In this document: piece by piece, positions 61,823-64,000 of the stretch
How the letters are laid out: each line of letters starts with the position of its first letter
Numbering within the stretch: the first letter of the stretch is position 1
Assembly (NCBI RefSeq): GCF_030128825.1
Contig: NZ_CP119127.1
Span: forward strand, 1,674,001-1,738,000
From: Sphingobium sp. WTD-1
Lineage (GTDB): Bacteria; Pseudomonadota; Alphaproteobacteria; Sphingomonadales; Sphingomonadaceae
Length of the DNA stretch: 64,000 nt
Direction of reading: 5' to 3'
Program-made: the position numbers and the translations under genes
Notes under the pieces: generated by a model
Database searches by the model: none
The model's input: the letters and a program-made list of their open reading frames with translations, nothing else
What the model was told of the DNA's origin: nothing

Positions 61823-62274
61823 TAACGATCCAGCGACCACCTCGTCCGGCATCCGCCCAGTCGAATATCTTCTGAACGATGGGCGCCTCCGCTGGTGCGA
61901 TCTCCAGCTTCATCCGGTTCTTTTCCTTGTCCCGCCGGGCGACATAGGATCGGTATCCGAATGGGACCGGACCACCATTGAAAAAGCCCTGACGTGCGTT
62001 CTCTCGGCGACTTTTTCGTGTGAGAACGGCGCCGTCGTAGGATTGCTGCTCTGCGATCATCGCCGTAATTGTGCGCCCGAGCAGGGCGCTGCGCCCTTTC
62101 CCGAAATCCTCAGTAACGGAAATTGCCTCAACGCCGGCGTCTTCCAGGTCCCCGAAGGTATTGAAGAATAGTCGCATGTTGCGAGCCATGCGGTTGAACA
62201 TGTAGAACAGAACGGCATCCACCGGCCGGTCAGCTCCGGTTGCCAGCCGAAGCATCTTTCGAAACTCGGGCCGC

Positions 62275-62757
62275 GAGTTCGTTTCGATCCTGTGCAATGG
62301 TCGACCACCAGCCGAGCTCGCCGCCTTCCAGTGCATCTTCGCGCACGATGTAGAGCGCTGCACGTTCCGCTTCTCCCGCACGCCAGCGGCGGCCGGCGGT
62401 CGAGGCAAAGCCGCGCGCCACGAAGCCGAAATGAAAGGAATAGCGCCGATCCGGACCGCGAGCATCGGTTGAACCCCAGACCCCGGCCAGCAGTTTCTCC
62501 GCGGTGCGATTGTACAATGATCGCGGCGATTTTCTCCGGCGCGGCCGATCTGATTCCTGCACCCGAATACGCACGCGGCGCTTCAAGGCCGCCTCGGCGT
62601 CACGGTCACTCAATCGCTTCCTGCGGCGGCGCGCATTCTCGCCCGAGCGCTCCTCGGCCCGCTTGCGGGTCGTGAGATTGCGTGCACTTCGGGCACTCGC
62701 AATCGCTTCCGAAACTTCGGGAGCCCCTGCCTTCACCTGCGCGAAATCCACCTGCAT
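62275..62757 (-). pseudogene. Truncated mobilisation/plasmid protein remnant
   Basis: The protein starts MQVDFAQVKAGAPEVSEAIA and continues to GPDRRYSFHFGFVARGFAST, WRAGEAERAALYIVREDALE and WWSTIAQDRNELAARV, after which it runs into the recombinase remnant in another frame. The FHFGFVARGFA...GEAERAALYIVRE pattern is what I recall from relaxase-type genes in sphingomonad plasmids; the name is tentative. It is missing its C-terminal part. Confidence 0.55.
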
Positions 62758-62981
62758 TTCCGACCTGCATCAGCTTCATGAGGGGGTGGCCGGTACGGGG
62801 TGCTTTTCGCCTGCGGCAGAAAAACACTTTATCGCGCACCACCCCCTCTTCCTTCTATCTTCTCACACGGTGCCGGTGATCGGGTGTGCAACCTGCCCGG
62901 TCGGATTGCAGTGACCGGCATCTGCATTTTACCGGGGGTAGGTTGCAGAACCACGCCCATGCGCAATCTACCGCATGGGGC

Positions 62982-63641
62982 ATGGACAAAGCCTTCTCCG
63001 CTTCGACTGAACTTCATGCTCTGGCCAGCGCCCTTGGTGAAACGGAGGTGCGGGTGGCCACTGCGGTTACTGTCTGCGCAGCGACGGTCTCCGAACTGAA
63101 GCGGCTGCATCATGCAGCCGGCAAGCGCCGCGGTGGTCCGGCTTCGGCAGATGCCCGCAAGTACGTCCTCGGCTCGACGCTCGTTCTTGCCGGCGTCGGT
63201 GACCTTGATGACACCGCACTGGTCGGACTGTTCGCCCATCCTGAACATATGCAGCGATGGATGAGGCAGGCGCTGAACGCGGGAGCCGGTCCGCAGCTCG
63301 GTGATCTGATCCGCTGGATGTTCGAGGAACCAAGACGCCTTGAATGGTGCCGGCAATGGGGGCGCATCCTGCAATGGCGCAATCGCCAGGCACTCTACGT
63401 CGCCGAGGTCCAGAGCTTCAGAGAATCCGGCCGCACCGGCCCGAAAGAACCATGGCGCCGCAAGCCAGTGACCATCGGGCAGGAGGCATTGATTGCCGCC
63501 CTTGTCGAACTTCTCGGCGAACCTGCGCCGCGCCTCAGCACCCGCGGCGAGGCTTTCGACTGGATCTCCGCCCGAGGCGGCAACCCGATTTACTGGCGGG
63601 AGCCAATGCTTCCGCCCAACCTGGAGGAAGACCATGAATGA
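62982..63641 (+). CDS. Plasmid-like hypothetical protein, 219 aa
   Basis: The likely start is MDKAFSASTELHALASALGE. The protein is helical with conserved-looking tryptophans (MQRWMRQALN, LIRWMFEEPRRLEWCRQWGR, EPWRRKPVTIGQEALIAALV). It is divergent from the truncated mobilisation gene and coupled (8-bp overlap) to the next gene. The ribosome site is weak, so the start is uncertain. No family is recognised. Confidence 0.55.
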   Translation: MDKAFSASTELHALASALGETEVRVATAVTVCAATVSELKRLHHAAGKRRGGPASADARKYVLGSTLVLAGVGDLDDTALVGLFAHPEHMQRWMRQALNAGAGPQLGDLIRWMFEEPRRLEWCRQWGRILQWRNRQALYVAEVQSFRESGRTGPKEPWRRKPVTIGQEALIAALVELLGEPAPRLSTRGEAFDWISARGGNPIYWREPMLPPNLEEDHE

Positions 63642-63846
63642 GCATGAAACAATCGATGAGGCTGTTGCTGCCTACGGGCGGCTCAAAGGTCAATTCGATG
63701 CGGCAATGAGCCGCTGCGAAGCTGAGCTGGCAGCCGGGCGCACTGGTTATGAAGCCTATCGTCAGGCCTCTACCCTTGCAAAACCGCTTGCTGATCTGGC
63801 AGAGAATATCCGCGTTCGCATCGTCCAGGCATTGGAGGATCTGTGA
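63634..63846 (+). CDS. Plasmid-like hypothetical protein, 70 aa
   Basis: A helical protein (MNEHETIDEAVAAYGRLKGQ, then RQASTLAKPLADLAENIRVR). GGAGGAAGACC precedes the ATG. It overlaps both neighbours, so all three genes form one operon. The function is unknown. Confidence 0.6.
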   Translation: MNEHETIDEAVAAYGRLKGQFDAAMSRCEAELAAGRTGYEAYRQASTLAKPLADLAENIRVRIVQALEDL

Positions 63847-64000
63847 TGCAGACCCATGCTTATAAGAAGCGTGGCGCCCACGCCGCATTCATCCCCGCGA
63901 ACGGCAAGTGCGGATACGCAGATTTCCTTCGTGCCAATGCCGGCAAGGCAACAACAGAAGCCTTGTTGCTCGGTCTTTTCGCCAGCGACGGCCACCCCGG
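63846..64000 (+). CDS. Plasmid-like hypothetical protein (3' end cut by window)
   Basis: The ATG shares a base with the preceding stop. The visible part reads MQTHAYKKRGAHAAFIPANG, KCGYADFLRANAGKATTEAL and LLGLFASDGHP, open to the window edge. Too little is visible to name it. Confidence 0.5.
   Translation, partial: MQTHAYKKRGAHAAFIPANGKCGYADFLRANAGKATTEALLLGLFASDGHP

Larger units (their letters stand above)
59992..62273 (-). pseudogene. Serine recombinase remnant, N-terminally truncated and split by an IS
   Basis: The part at 61823-62273 has recombinase catalytic-domain sequence (RPEFRKMLRLATGADRPVDA, FYMFNRMARNMRLFF, AMIAEQQSYDGAV, NARQGFFNGGPVPFGY). The part at 59992-60971 has the recombinase domain, zinc ribbon (CGMPGCNSG, CNQRVNNGGGC) and coiled coil. 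Removing the IS and one TA copy joins ...GGRWIV to KNLNGQGITL in frame. The first 60 or so residues, with the nucleophilic Ser, are absent, so the gene was dead even without the IS. The C-terminal WCRLRDSNT is encoded by the antisense of the tRNA-Thr fragment. Confidence 0.85.

Overview
The window looks like chromosomal DNA of a high-GC alphaproteobacterium, most likely a sphingomonad (Sphingobium/Novosphingobium type). This is inferred from the GC-rich codon use, the class of prophage, an apparent DUF6961-like small protein and the style of the catabolic genes; it is not proved by any single marker.

Host metabolism, 1-11.3 kb. A minus-strand D-amino-acid dehydrogenase-like gene (cut by the window edge) is preceded by a tandem glycine riboswitch. 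Divergent from it is a tightly coupled operon for the protocatechuate 3,4-cleavage (beta-ketoadipate) pathway: pcaI-pcaJ-pcaH-pcaG-pcaB-pcaL, the last a fused enol-lactonase/decarboxylase. An MFS transporter gene follows. A haloacid-dehalogenase-type gene and malate synthase G come next and are divergent from each other.

Defence-like island, 11.7-18.4 kb. Five genes sit together: a small MerR-like DNA-binding protein, a cytosine-5 DNA methyltransferase, a Vsr-type endonuclease, a 984-residue protein with two separate GHKL ATPase modules (MORC/MutL-like at the N-terminus, histidine-kinase-like at the C-terminus), and a receiver-domain partner. I read this as a restriction-modification-like system with a phosphorelay-like ATPase pair, and it is the most interesting unit here.

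Prophage, about 18.7-58.5 kb. This is an HK97-type siphovirus. A leftward operon of many small unknown genes ends in a tyrosine integrase. The switch region has a LexA/CI-type repressor between two closely similar promoters carrying operator-like repeats, with a Cro-like gene on the right. Rightward come a Toprim primase, a RecA-like helicase, a repeat array likely to be the replication origin, small genes, a terminator and two tRNAs, a leftward cargo gene, HNH, terminase, portal, protease, capsid, connectors, tail tube, a gpG/gpT pair with a lambda-type GGGAAAG frameshift site, a cargo gene with its own terminator, tape measure, tail tip, a large tail protein with two esterase-like domains, and holin, endolysin and small lysis-region genes. 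I could not find a matched attL/attR pair.

Right flank, 58.5-64 kb. An initiator-like tRNA-Met is followed by small genes and then a second mobile-element remnant: the 3' half of a tRNA-Thr overlapping the end of a serine recombinase. That recombinase has lost its N-terminus and is split by an 849-bp IS5-family element whose removal restores the frame. It abuts a truncated mobilisation-like gene. Three plasmid-like genes run off the window edge.
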